64,000 nt of DNA from JBFMHP01 sp964557295 (GCA_964557295.1 CAZKZP010000008.1:1-64000); one strand, 5' to 3'. Numbered from the stretch's first letter, positions 8,631 through 17,563 are shown. Numbers and translations: made by a program. Notes: a model not told the origin generated them from the sequence alone.

Positions 8631-10562
8631 CTAATTGCCAATGACCTTGCTGCCCTTGATGATCACATTGCCAGAGCCTTTTACGTTGATGGTGGAACCG
8701 CTGATCGTAATATCACCATTACTCTTCATGACAATCTGAGCCGAACCAGTTTGCAGGGTAATCTTGTCCTCTGCCGTCAACGTAATCGTTTTTGCGCGCA
8801 AGGCATATTCCTTGGTGACGTTTTCCAGGTACTTTCCATCGACGCTTTCTTTCAGATCCTGGCCGATGTGGATCGTCATGTTTTTGCCGATATCTTCGGA
8901 GTGATTTTCACCGACCTGAATGGTCTTGTTCTTGCCGATGGTTTCCGTCTGGTTGTTGTCGACCGTCTTGTTGCGATCATGATTGATGAATGAATTTTCA
9001 TCGTGTTTGACGGTTTTGGTCCGGTCGTGATCGACGGTGTGGGTTTCATCGTTCTCGACCTCGGTGTCCAGATTCTTCTCGGCGTGGATGAAGATCTGCT
9101 CCACGCCTTTCTGATCCTCAAAGCGGATTTCATTGAAGTTATCTGGGGTACCGCCCTTGGTGGAGCGTGACTTGATGCCGCTTTGGGTCTTGGAGCTGTA
9201 CACCGGCTTGTTGGCGCCGTTATACACGGACCCGGTGACGATCGGCCGATCCGGATCACCGTCGAGGAAGGTAACGATGACTTCGTGACCGATGCGCGGA
9301 ATGAATGACGCGCCCCATTGGTTGCCGGCCCACGACTGCATCACGCGTAGGAAGCAGGAACTATTTTCATCCTTTTTTCCTTCACGATCCCAGATGAACT
9401 GCACCTTGATGCAGCCATACTCATCGATATAGATCTCTTCGCCCGCCGGCCCGGTCACAATGGCCGATTGCGGCCCATTCATCATCGGTTTGGAATGCGC
9501 TCGCGCAGGGCGGAAATGCACGTCGGCCGGGATGCAGGTGAAGCTGTTGCTGTAGTGCGATTCAGCCTCGCCACCGGCAAAATAAGTCGTATCACGCGCC
9601 TGATGGTGCACTCTGGTGAGGATATAACTCCCCTTTTCACTCTTGGCTTCGTGTTCTTTTACGGCGAATTTACCGCCGGCGTAAAAACTGCTGCAAGTGC
9701 TGTCAGCATGGATGGTGCTGATTTGCACTTCTTCCGCTTCCATCCGAATGGTGGACAAGGTCTTGCCCGAGTCGAAATCATACAGACCGGGATATTCGTA
9801 ATGCTGATATTTTTTGGCATTCGCAAACTTGCCCTGGGTGGCGCATTCCACCCACAGGCTCTTGCCGGGCTCTTTGAAATTGTAGTCGTTGAGACTCCAG
9901 ACGCCCTTGGTAAATTCGTACAGGTGCTCCCATTTGCTGATCTGGGCATCGGGTTGAGTGCCGTGGGTATACGTCAGATCGGTCTCATCGACATCCTCAT
10001 AGGCATTCTTTTTGTCGACGATCACCAGGGTGTGCTTCTTGGCTTCGTGCTTGAAATACCAGGCGATGCCGTCTTCTTCCAGCAGGCGTGATACGAAGTT
10101 CAGATCAGTTTCGCCATACTGCACACAATATTCCCGGACCTTGCCACCCTCGGCGCGAAATTCAAAATCGGTGAAACCATGCGCGGCGAAGACTTGGCTG
10201 ACGATGTCCTTGGTATTTTTGTTCTGAAAGATACGGCGATTTTCGGTGCGGCTCAAAAACCACAACCAGGGCACCATGGTGAGATGATATTCTCTGAGGC
10301 CGAAAGCTTTCACTTCACCAAACGCGAAGCGACTGACAAAGCCGCTAAAGGTGCGTTTGGTTTTGTTTTGAATGGTAACGCTAATGGGTTTGCCGACGAT
10401 GTCTTCGGGCTTGATAGCCAGATTGGTAGACAAAGCCTCTAACTGAAAGGAAAATACTTCTGAAATGTGCTCACTGCCATCAAATAACGTCAGCAGCAAC
10501 TCATCCTTACCGAGCGGGGTTTCAACAGCGATTAACCGCTTGTCCTGAGTAAATTGTCCCAT
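8631..10562 (-). CDS. vgrG: VgrG spike protein (TssI)
   Basis: This 643-residue protein has the standard VgrG layout: an N-terminal gp27-like part (FRAEGGKVREYCVQYGETDLNFVSRLLEEDG at 130-160), then the gp5 OB fold with WAGNQWGASFIPRIGHEVIV and FLDGDPDRPIVTGSVYN (about 400-440). A C-terminal beta-helix follows, rich in D-H-D/N-K-T repeats (HTVDHDRTKTVKHDEN, about 500-580) and ending in GSGNVIIKGSKVIGN. There is no extra toxin domain after the needle. An inverted repeat with a U-tract separates it from hcp, so it is probably transcribed from another start or by read-through. Confidence 0.96.
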   Translation of the reverse strand: MGQFTQDKRLIAVETPLGKDELLLTLFDGSEHISEVFSFQLEALSTNLAIKPEDIVGKPISVTIQNKTKRTFSGFVSRFAFGEVKAFGLREYHLTMVPWLWFLSRTENRRIFQNKNTKDIVSQVFAAHGFTDFEFRAEGGKVREYCVQYGETDLNFVSRLLEEDGIAWYFKHEAKKHTLVIVDKKNAYEDVDETDLTYTHGTQPDAQISKWEHLYEFTKGVWSLNDYNFKEPGKSLWVECATQGKFANAKKYQHYEYPGLYDFDSGKTLSTIRMEAEEVQISTIHADSTCSSFYAGGKFAVKEHEAKSEKGSYILTRVHHQARDTTYFAGGEAESHYSNSFTCIPADVHFRPARAHSKPMMNGPQSAIVTGPAGEEIYIDEYGCIKVQFIWDREGKKDENSSCFLRVMQSWAGNQWGASFIPRIGHEVIVTFLDGDPDRPIVTGSVYNGANKPVYSSKTQSGIKSRSTKGGTPDNFNEIRFEDQKGVEQIFIHAEKNLDTEVENDETHTVDHDRTKTVKHDENSFINHDRNKTVDNNQTETIGKNKTIQVGENHSEDIGKNMTIHIGQDLKESVDGKYLENVTKEYALRAKTITLTAEDKITLQTGSAQIVMKSNGDITISGSTINVKGSGNVIIKGSKVIGN

Positions 10563-10591
10563 ATCGTCCTGTCTGATTGGTAGGTGCCAGA

Positions 10592-10623
10592 AACGAAAAC
10601 TGCTCCGGCAATGCCGGAGCAGT
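10592..10623 (-). terminator. Rho-independent terminator after hcp
   Basis: A perfect 12-bp inverted repeat (ACTGCTCCGGCA / TGCCGGAGCAGT, 10599-10623) is followed on the minus strand by TTTTCGTTT. It lies 16 nt beyond the hcp stop and about 30 nt before the vgrG start. It fits uncoupled high-level transcription of the Hcp tube protein from lower vgrG expression. Confidence 0.8.
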
Positions 10624-10638
10624 ACATCATGTGGCGGC

Positions 10639-11121
10639 TTAGCCTGTTATCATCGTCTTGAGATCGTAACTGACACGTACTGGGCTGCCTGCCTTGTTGG
10701 TTTCATCGTAATCCGTATAGCTCACATCCAGTTTGGAGTAGCTAAGGCTGATGGTTTCCATTGGCTCATCGTCACCAGAAGCACTGATAGAGTAGCTGCT
10801 CACGATACAATTCGATAGCTTGTAGGTCATGTAGCTTTGCGCACCGGTCTTGCCGGTACGAACAAAGGTAATGAGGGCTTCCTGGGCATCAGATCCTGTG
10901 AGAGCTTCTTTCAGAATGGCCGCGACAGAGTTGTCGGCCTGTTTGGTGACTGTCACTTCGCTTAGAGTTGGTTTGGTCGATTCACGGTTGGCCATCCGGC
11001 CACTCTCCATGTTAACGTCGCGGGATACCGCAAAGTTTACAGATAGCAAACCGATCTGCTTTTCAAACCCCTTCGCAGTGGCATTCCCTTTGATATTCCC
11101 GAATTTAAGAAATAGAGCCAT
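10639..11121 (-). CDS. hcp: Hcp tube protein (TssD)
   Basis: The 160-residue product has the Hcp pattern: an early IKGNATAKGFEKQIGLLS strand pair, central EVTVTKQADNS, and a GKTGAQSYMTYKLSNCIVSSYS segment. It ends with SLSYSKLDVSY, as in Hcp1-type proteins. The ATG at 11121 has AAGGA upstream. Hexameric Hcp rings stack to form the secreted inner tube. It has its own 216-nt upstream region and a strong terminator, which indicates a separate transcript. Confidence 0.95.
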   Translation of the reverse strand: MALFLKFGNIKGNATAKGFEKQIGLLSVNFAVSRDVNMESGRMANRESTKPTLSEVTVTKQADNSVAAILKEALTGSDAQEALITFVRTGKTGAQSYMTYKLSNCIVSSYSISASGDDEPMETISLSYSKLDVSYTDYDETNKAGSPVRVSYDLKTMITG

Positions 11122-11170
11122 GACATGTTCCTTATTGGTTGGTTAATAGCCTGCTATAGGCGAAGTCAAT

Positions 11171-11197
11171 CGTATACCATCACGCATATCAGATCAA
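11171..11197 (-). promoter_or_regulatory. Candidate hcp promoter
   Basis: On the minus strand, TTGATC is followed by 15 bases and TATACG. The latter is preceded by TG at the extended -10 position (TGGTATACG). A second possible pair, TTGACT-N15-TATTAA, lies just downstream. Spacing is shorter than ideal for both. It sits in the only sizeable gap upstream of hcp. Confidence 0.35.
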
Positions 11198-11337
11198 CGG
11201 CATATACTCAAAACAGCCTCTACACGCATATAAACAGCGGCTGACCACATGCTGCACGATGTAACAGCGCAGAAATATTGGAATTCTTGCTCAGAATCGG
11301 CCTCATGATGACTGAAGACAAGATACAGTGCGCTGGT

Positions 11338-12294
11338 TCAGCCCGGCAGAAATTCAATTGGATACACCACCGTACGCGCGCCACCCTCGCGCGCTCCGAA
11401 ATCGAGCAGTTTGACGCGCGAGATGATGCTTTCCTCTAGCGCGGAGTCGTTCAATTCGCTAGATTTGACAATCACGTTGGCGACACTGCCGCTGGCCAAT
11501 ACCGTGATCTCCAGCACCAACCGCCCCTTCAACCCCGGGTTACTGCGCCGTGCCTTGCGATATAACGTGTTAAGCGTACTTTTATTCTGATCCAGCACCG
11601 ACACCACATCTTCTTCGGCGCGGACACCTTCGCCGGATGAGACAGTATCGGGGGCACGCGAGGGTTTAGGGCTTTCCTTGATCGCAGCCTGAGCAACCTG
11701 TCCGGCCGCGGCTTGCCCAGTGTTTTCCAGTCTGATTGCGTCAACGCTAGCGGTGTGAAGCGGAACACTCACACCGCCACTGCTCCTGCCAACACCGGCG
11801 GTGAGGATGCTGGTGTTGGCGGCGGCCACTTGCGTGCCCGCGCCAGCGTGCGAAATAGTCTGGTTGACGACATTGCTGGCACTGGCGGTATCCACCATCT
11901 CGGCCAATTGGTCTTTCAATCTGAAAATCCCGATCTTCTCGACCTTTTTCCGCGCGACCTCCTGCTCCCTCGTAAGCGGCTTAACCTCATCACGTGGACG
12001 CGTGATCTCGACTTCCTCTTGAGGTTGTTCTGCGGGCTTGAGAGGTTCGGCAACCTTGGGAGGTTCCACCACCTTGGGAATTGGCTTGGCCCTTTCCTTG
12101 ATGTTGACTATGACCTCATCGCGGATGGGCACAACGGCCTTACGCTCTTCCACTGGCACATCGATGGATGACAGGATTAACGCCAGCACCAAGAACAGAG
12201 ACAGCGTGACGGCAGCCGTAATGTTGAAGGTGTGGTCGGATTTGTCCTGTGGCGACCAGCGCAGCGCCAGCGCTTGATAGGTAATATCAACCAT
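11338..12294 (-). CDS. TonB-like energy transducer with AgmX/PglI C-terminal domain
   Basis: The 318-residue protein has one membrane helix near residues 24-45 (ITAAVTLSLFLVLALIL). A periplasmic Pro/Glu/Lys-rich linker follows (about 60-110), then a low-complexity middle. The C-terminal domain (about 228-318) has the AgmX/PglI pattern: TLYRKARRSNPGLKGRLVLE, SGSVANVIVKSS, YPIEFLPG. Such proteins work like TonB or GltJ, coupling an ExbB/ExbD-type motor to envelope partners. Its ATG overlaps the stop of the preceding ExbD gene (TGATG), so it is in one operon with ExbB and two ExbD genes. Confidence 0.8.
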   Translation of the reverse strand: MVDITYQALALRWSPQDKSDHTFNITAAVTLSLFLVLALILSSIDVPVEERKAVVPIRDEVIVNIKERAKPIPKVVEPPKVAEPLKPAEQPQEEVEITRPRDEVKPLTREQEVARKKVEKIGIFRLKDQLAEMVDTASASNVVNQTISHAGAGTQVAAANTSILTAGVGRSSGGVSVPLHTASVDAIRLENTGQAAAGQVAQAAIKESPKPSRAPDTVSSGEGVRAEEDVVSVLDQNKSTLNTLYRKARRSNPGLKGRLVLEITVLASGSVANVIVKSSELNDSALEESIISRVKLLDFGAREGGARTVVYPIEFLPG

Positions 12295-12800
12295 CAGGTC
12301 TTGCTCCGGGACTTTTGCATTGCCGCAAAGGCGATCTGAGTATAATTCGCGTTGCGGCAGCTTGTCAGGATCTTCCGCAGCAATTCGTACGGAATGGTCT
12401 CATCCCCCATGATGGTCACGCCAAGCTGCATCTGTTCTGGCGTCTCTGTCAGAATCAGCTTGGATGACTGGAATTTAAGCTCCTTTTCCAGCGCCTCGAT
12501 TCTATCGTCGCGGGTAGCCAATACATTCACAACCTTCGCTACTTGCTGATCTTGCACCAGGATAGCGTCCTTGGTAACGACGATGATCAATGTCTCCTTC
12601 GGCACCTTTTGCGAGACCGACGTGGGCAACTTGACATCCTTACTCGTCTGGAGCTGCTGAGTGCTGGAACTCACCAGCAAGAAAAAGACCAGGATCGTGA
12701 AGATATCCATCATCGACACCAGGTTCAATTCGCTTTCTGTATTGAGCTCCATGAAGCGCTGCCGTCTGCTGCCGCGACCAGTTAATTTTGTTTTATTCAT
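12294..12800 (-). CDS. ExbD/TolR family protein (second copy)
   Basis: This 168-residue protein has a single N-terminal membrane helix containing the functional aspartate (LNLVSMMDIFTILVFFLL; Asp in MMDIF). A periplasmic TolR-like domain follows, with TPEQMQLGVTIMGDETIPYELLRKIL. It would form the proton-conducting stator complex with the ExbB/TolQ protein at 13334-13960. It lies 13 nt after the first ExbD copy. Confidence 0.88.
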   Translation of the reverse strand: MNKTKLTGRGSRRQRFMELNTESELNLVSMMDIFTILVFFLLVSSSTQQLQTSKDVKLPTSVSQKVPKETLIIVVTKDAILVQDQQVAKVVNVLATRDDRIEALEKELKFQSSKLILTETPEQMQLGVTIMGDETIPYELLRKILTSCRNANYTQIAFAAMQKSRSKT

Positions 12801-12813
12801 ATTCTGGCCTCAG

Positions 12814-13329
12814 CTAAGGTGTTGAGGGCGGCACCGGCACGGGCTCGGCATCGCCGATCGAAATGGCCGGAAACAATTCCTTGCTCACCACGCTGAATCC
12901 TTCCACGGTATCGGCGCTACGCACATGATCCATGACGGTAATCAACGTCTTGTAGTCGATGCCGGGCTCGACCAACAGGGTGATGCTGTCTTCCACGGGA
13001 AAACGGCTCTTGATCATGAGCAACAGGTTGCTGAACTCGCTCCAGTTGGTGTCACCATCCGAGCGTTCGAACCGTTCGATCAAACCGGTTTTGTTGTCCT
13101 GCACATCGAAACTCTGCTTACGCAATACCAGCTCGAGATGCAATTTGGCATCACCCGCTGGCGCGGCCTCGGCCGCGGGCAGATTCAGCTCCTGAATCGT
13201 GACCTCGGTGAACACCGCCGTAATCAACAAAAACGGCACCAGAATCACCATCAGATTCATAAAGGCGACAATATTCAGCTCGTCAGCCTTTTTCAGCAGT
13301 TGCAGACTGCGTTTACTGGTCTTCAACAA
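12814..13329 (-). CDS. ExbD/TolR family protein (first copy)
   Basis: This 171-residue protein begins with TTG (13329), preceded by AAGGA at eight bases; no nearby ATG would keep the membrane helix. The helix reads ADELNIVAFMNLMVILVPFLLI. Where the second copy has Asp (MMDIF), this one has Asn (FMNLM), so the usual proton-carrying Asp is absent and the protein may be a structural partner in a heteromeric ExbD pair. A periplasmic domain follows. It starts five bases after the ExbB-like stop. Confidence 0.82.
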   Translation of the reverse strand: MLKTSKRSLQLLKKADELNIVAFMNLMVILVPFLLITAVFTEVTIQELNLPAAEAAPAGDAKLHLELVLRKQSFDVQDNKTGLIERFERSDGDTNWSEFSNLLLMIKSRFPVEDSITLLVEPGIDYKTLITVMDHVRSADTVEGFSVVSKELFPAISIGDAEPVPVPPSTP

Positions 13330-13333
13330 GGTT

Positions 13334-13960
13334 TCAATCCTTTACCATCAAATTCAGCGCTTTGACAGCCGCCTTTTCGATGTTGTCAACGATGCGGGAA
13401 GTCTTGGTCACCAGATATGAATGAATCAACAGCAACGGTATGGCTGTCACCAACCCCATCGCAGTGGTATTCATGGCAACCGAAATACTGGTCGACAGGA
13501 TGCGCGCCTTTTCGGATGGCTCGGCGGTGGCCACGGCCGCAAAGGCGCTGATCAATCCGATGATCGTGCCCAGCAATCCCAGCAAGGTCGCGATATTGGC
13601 AAACGTCGACAAATAATGCGTGCGCTTGACCAGATCCGGCATCACATCCATCATGCCCTCTTCCATGGCGGCTTCGATTGATTCGCGTTTTTTGTTGGCG
13701 CCGTGCTTGGCGAACCCATAACTCAGTACCACGGCAAGCGGTGTCGTGATGCTCTCGGTCAATTTTGTCGCCCGCGGCAGATCATCGGCCTTTAACATCG
13801 GTACAAGTTGCGACCAGATGTTGACGGTCGCGCGATGCACCCGTATCAAATAGAAGTAACGTTCCACTGAGATCGCCACACCTATAGCAAAGACGGCAAG
13901 AATAGGATGCATGAATTCCCCCCCGTCTTTATAAAACTTCACCAAATCCATAAAATCCAT
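13334..13960 (-). CDS. MotA/TolQ/ExbB proton channel family protein
   Basis: The 208-residue product starts at ATG 13960, with GAGG seven bases upstream; a TTG two codons earlier is ignored. Three membrane helices are visible: HPILAVFAIGVAISVERYFY near the N-terminus, LSTFANIATLLGLLGTIIGLISAF around 110-135, and ISVAMNTTAMGLVTAIPLLLIHSYL around 155-180. The loop ATLLGLLGTIIGL is the family hallmark. It provides the proton-driven motor for the two ExbD proteins and the AgmX-type transducer encoded next. Confidence 0.92.
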   Translation of the reverse strand: MDFMDLVKFYKDGGEFMHPILAVFAIGVAISVERYFYLIRVHRATVNIWSQLVPMLKADDLPRATKLTESITTPLAVVLSYGFAKHGANKKRESIEAAMEEGMMDVMPDLVKRTHYLSTFANIATLLGLLGTIIGLISAFAAVATAEPSEKARILSTSISVAMNTTAMGLVTAIPLLLIHSYLVTKTSRIVDNIEKAAVKALNLMVKD

Positions 13961-13988
13961 AATCAACCTCGTTTACTCTGTAAATGAA

Positions 13989-14186
13989 TTATTTCTTGCT
14001 GAAATCAAATAAGGAGCCGCTACCCGGCGATACCGGCGCGGGATCGATGTGATTGATATCCCGATCGATGGCATCCAGAATCTGTTTGCGTTGACGCCGA
14101 TACTCCTCTGACGAAACTTGTTGATAATAATATTCATCAGTCAATTGCCGCAGTTGTTCTGAATATCTGGGGATCTCGACTTTCAT
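13989..14186 (-). CDS. Small hypothetical protein in T6SS operon
   Basis: The product has 65 residues and is predicted helical and charged (SEQLRQLTDEYYYQQVSSEEYRRQRKQILDAIDRDI), ending GSGSLFDFSKK. The central helix resembles short SHOCT-type oligomerisation motifs, but I do not recognise the family firmly. ATG overlaps the stop of the kinase gene (ATGA), so it is translationally coupled to it. No signal or membrane segment is visible. It could be a small cytoplasmic regulator of the kinase or the ExbB complex, which is only a guess. Confidence 0.65.
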   Translation of the reverse strand: MKVEIPRYSEQLRQLTDEYYYQQVSSEEYRRQRKQILDAIDRDINHIDPAPVSPGSGSLFDFSKK

Positions 14187-16762
14187 TTATGCGCCAACTC
14201 ACGTACCACGCGAAAACCAGTAATTTCATCACCAGCGCCGGAATAACTTTTGGCGTTGTCGACACTGCATTCCTGCATATTATCATCGAACGAACCGCCG
14301 ATGGCGAGCAGGTTCAGGCCCTCGTCATGCACCATTTCCCGGGCATTCCCCAAATAGTTCACCACTCCCCAGCTATTGGCGATTCCGGTATTGATTTTGA
14401 TAAGTTCGTTGCCTTTTTCGATTCCGCGGCTATTCACCGCGCAATTGCGATTCGGATCATGGGATCGGTTGGTTGAGTTGGCGGCATAGGTCCACTCAGC
14501 GCGGGTTGGCAACCGATATTTCTGGCCAGTGCTGCGGCTCAACCATTTCACATAGGCCATGACTGTAATCAGTCTGACATTGGTAACCGGCAAGTTGTCT
14601 TCTTTGACGGAACGACACTCGCCGGTCGCGGCGCAGAACTGATTCCATTCCGCATTGGATATTTCATACTTGCCGATGGCAAATGCAGGAATAACGGTGT
14701 TTCCTGGAATCACAACCAGTGCCGGTCCGCTGCCCGCGCCCTGCAACCGATCGCGGCAAATGGAGTGATCACCACGACCACCCATGCCAGCGAGCGACTG
14801 GTCACATGCGTCACGCGCGCTGATCTTGATCTCATTGATAATGCTCTTATCACCGAAGATACGCAGCGCGTACTGCTTGTATTCTTGTGCGCTTTCCGGG
14901 CTCGACTTGCCGATTTGGCTTATACACTGCGCCAATGCCGCGACAATCACGCCCTCAGCCTTCTGATAACCGGGCATATCCACTTCGCGCAGTTTTTCAA
15001 TCGCCACCCGGAAATCGCTCATGCTCAAACTCGAACGACATTCCAGCTGCTTATTGACATTCGCCATGGCTTGGTCGTACAGCGTTTGCCGGTGTTGGAC
15101 ATCGGCCGCCTTCACTTGCTCAGTCCTGAGCTTAACCTCCTCAGTCCTGAGCTTAACTTCCTGGGTTTTCCGCATCCTGGCTTCGTCTTGCGCTGCGATG
15201 CGGACGAGTTCCTCGATCCTGGCCAATTCCGCATCCAACTGTGCGCGATCCGCATGATATTGATACGCATTGATGATCAGTTCCTTAGCCCGGCCATATT
15301 CCTTGCGCTCGATCAATGCGGAGATTTTGCTCAGATACATCTCATAGACGGCACGTGTGGTCGACTCAAGCCACGCATCCATTTTATCACCCAGCAGGGC
15401 GGACAGATTCTTGAACTCATCCGCCAGGTTTTTCTCCCACGACGAGGTAAACGACGGCTCGGCGAGCAGAGTCTCAATCTTCTGTTTGAATATGTCGTAA
15501 CGAATCTTGAATTCCAGCTCATCGGTATTAACACTTGCAACGGGTGGCGGCGGTAGTGGCGGTGCAGGCTCTTCATTATTTAGCAGCATGACCACGGTCA
15601 CCAGCAGCGACAAAATGATCAGAATTGAGCTGATACGGACAATCGAGGACTTACGCTTGCCTAAAACCTGTTTGTAAAACTCCTCGACTGAGGCGATGCG
15701 GTCTTCGCTTTTAAGCGCTAATGCCTTTTCGATGGCCTTCCATTGAATATTCTTGATGCCCGAGATGCGACGCGGCTTGAGTTTGCGTTTATAGGCCTCA
15801 TCCGCTGGCAAACGATTGTATGGGTGCATGCCAGTGAGCATCTCGTAGGTGATGCATCCAAGCGCGTAGATATCGTCGCGTAGATCAGGTGCCTTGCCGG
15901 CTAGCATCTCCAAACTGGCATAGGCCGGCGTCAAGGCACCGAGCGTGCCCGCATCAAATACGGTTTTGTCCTGACCACCGCTGGCCTGGCGATCGACGCT
16001 AGCTACAGCGCGGGCGATGCCAAAATCGAAGATCTTGGCCACACCGCTGTTGGTCACAAAGATATTTCCGGGTTTGAAATCGGAGTGTACGATTTTTTCG
16101 CTGTGGGCTTGTATGAGTGCCGAACAGATGCCATCGAGTATCGTCCATACATCATCGCGCGGCAAGCCAGTGGAACTGTATTGTCGGATGAACTGATCCA
16201 GCGGACGACCTTCCAGGAATTCCATCGTCATGAAAACGATGTCGCCATCGCGGTCGAAATCATAGACCTTCACCACATTCGGATGCGCGATTTTTTGGCC
16301 CTTGCGGGATTCGCGCTGCAATGCGATGAATGATTCGGGATGCGACTTGAATTCGTCGCTCAATACCTTGATGGCCACATACGGGTCACGATCCTGCGCC
16401 TCGACTTTGAGTCGATCCTTGGCCTTGTAGACCACCCCCATGCCGCCGACGCCCAGCACCTTTTCCAGGATGAAACGGCCTTTCAGAACCCGCAGCTCCT
16501 CGGCAGACTGATGACCGAACCCGGCGCCCGGCTTCGGCACAAGCGGTTCGTGGATTTCCTGCTCTTTGATGCGCGTGCGCTGCGGGTCCAGCAGGCGCGT
16601 CGGATCGATCTTATCCGACAGCGACTGCGGACGGATGCGCGTCATGTCAGGCGCGGCGCCCTCACGTGCGCCAGCAGCAGCGCGAAAGACGGTCCTATCT
16701 GCTGCGCCTTTGTCGATTGGCGGCTTATCGCCATCGTGTTCGTTGGAGCTACTCATAGTCAT
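14183..16762 (-). CDS. Transmembrane Ser/Thr protein kinase with periplasmic formylglycine-enzyme-like domain (PpkA/TagR-like)
   Basis: This is an 859-residue protein. The kinase domain (about 95-370) has the glycine loop GVGGMGVVYK, VAIKVL, a catalytic loop HSDFKPGN (Arg of HRD replaced by Ser), and DFGIA. The activation loop contains Thr267 in DKTVF. One membrane helix follows at about 373-395, then a proline stretch and a long helical, partly coiled-coil periplasmic region with the tandem EVKLRT repeat near 535-550. The C-terminal domain (about 690-859) is SUMF1/FGE-like: GKYEISNAEWNQFC, YRLPTRAEWTYAA, ITGFRVVRE. In Pseudomonas H1-T6SS a separate FGE-like protein, TagR, stimulates PpkA; here both are one chain. 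The N-terminus has DRTVFR around Thr24. Confidence 0.9.
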   Translation of the reverse strand: MTMSSSNEHDGDKPPIDKGAADRTVFRAAAGAREGAAPDMTRIRPQSLSDKIDPTRLLDPQRTRIKEQEIHEPLVPKPGAGFGHQSAEELRVLKGRFILEKVLGVGGMGVVYKAKDRLKVEAQDRDPYVAIKVLSDEFKSHPESFIALQRESRKGQKIAHPNVVKVYDFDRDGDIVFMTMEFLEGRPLDQFIRQYSSTGLPRDDVWTILDGICSALIQAHSEKIVHSDFKPGNIFVTNSGVAKIFDFGIARAVASVDRQASGGQDKTVFDAGTLGALTPAYASLEMLAGKAPDLRDDIYALGCITYEMLTGMHPYNRLPADEAYKRKLKPRRISGIKNIQWKAIEKALALKSEDRIASVEEFYKQVLGKRKSSIVRISSILIILSLLVTVVMLLNNEEPAPPLPPPPVASVNTDELEFKIRYDIFKQKIETLLAEPSFTSSWEKNLADEFKNLSALLGDKMDAWLESTTRAVYEMYLSKISALIERKEYGRAKELIINAYQYHADRAQLDAELARIEELVRIAAQDEARMRKTQEVKLRTEEVKLRTEQVKAADVQHRQTLYDQAMANVNKQLECRSSLSMSDFRVAIEKLREVDMPGYQKAEGVIVAALAQCISQIGKSSPESAQEYKQYALRIFGDKSIINEIKISARDACDQSLAGMGGRGDHSICRDRLQGAGSGPALVVIPGNTVIPAFAIGKYEISNAEWNQFCAATGECRSVKEDNLPVTNVRLITVMAYVKWLSRSTGQKYRLPTRAEWTYAANSTNRSHDPNRNCAVNSRGIEKGNELIKINTGIANSWGVVNYLGNAREMVHDEGLNLLAIGGSFDDNMQECSVDNAKSYSGAGDEITGFRVVRELAHK
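15120..15161. repeat. 21-bp tandem duplication inside the kinase gene
   Basis: Two 21-bp units (15120-15140 and 15141-15161) differ at one base. They encode a repeated seven-residue TEEVKLR-type unit in the helical periplasmic stalk. The length is a multiple of three and keeps the heptad register. Confidence 0.85.
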
Positions 16763-16776
16763 GCTGCTTGCTTGTA

Positions 16777-17535
16777 TTACACTGTTGCATCACCGCAACG
16801 CCCTTTGACCACTATCGCAGACACATTGTCTGTTGCGCCGTGATCGAGCGCATGCTGAACCAGACGATTGACCGATGCCTTCAGATCGCTGTCAGCAAGC
16901 GCCGCGATCATCAATTCATCATCGATCGCATTGTACAGGCCGTCCGTGCATAACAAATATGTATCACCGGTTTGCACCGCGAACACCTCGATATCCACAA
17001 ACAGATCCGGACTGGTGCCGATCGCTCGGGTAATGACATTGGCATCCGGGTGTTTTGCCGCATCTGCCTCGGTGATAACGCCTTGACGCAGCAGATCCGC
17101 CACATGGCTGTGATCTGCGGAAATCTGCTGCAACTCATTATTCCGGTACACATAGAGCCGCGAGTCGCCGACCCACAGGCAGACACCCACCTGGCCGTGC
17201 ACCAGAAGACACACACAAGTACTCCCGACAATACGGCCATCGAGCATGATCTCGGAATACTCCAGGAGGCGCTGATTGGTATCCAGCAGTCGATTTTCAA
17301 TGTCCGCCACGAATTCATTCAGGTTGCGCTTCGGGCTGACCTCGGCAAGCGCCTCGGCGACGAACTTACTCGCGACATCGCCTGCCGCGTGGCCACCCAT
17401 ACCATCGGCAACAATCCATATCCCCGCCTCCGGTCTGGCAAGAATGGCATCCTCATTTATCGCGCGCACAGCGCCCACGTTGGTCAGCGCCGCGCTCGAC
17501 CACAGAATCGGACGTCTGATGGTGATGTCTGTCAT
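16777..17535 (-). CDS. pppA: PP2C-family Ser/Thr phosphatase (PppA/Stp1-like)
   Basis: The 252-residue protein starts at ATG 17535. PP2C motifs are clear: N-terminal TNVGAVRAINEDAIL, metal-binding IWIVADGMGGHAAGDVASK, CLWVGDSRLY, YLLCTDGLYNAI, and C-terminal DHGATDNVSAIVV. In T6SS switches this enzyme removes the kinase-added phosphate from targets such as TssL or the FHA protein and lowers activity. It lies between tagF and the kinase gene, 14 nt before the kinase start. Confidence 0.93.
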   Translation of the reverse strand: MTDITIRRPILWSSAALTNVGAVRAINEDAILARPEAGIWIVADGMGGHAAGDVASKFVAEALAEVSPKRNLNEFVADIENRLLDTNQRLLEYSEIMLDGRIVGSTCVCLLVHGQVGVCLWVGDSRLYVYRNNELQQISADHSHVADLLRQGVITEADAAKHPDANVITRAIGTSPDLFVDIEVFAVQTGDTYLLCTDGLYNAIDDELMIAALADSDLKASVNRLVQHALDHGATDNVSAIVVKGRCGDATV

Positions 17536-17563
17536 GTTCAATTCAGCGTGTGGTAGTTCATCT

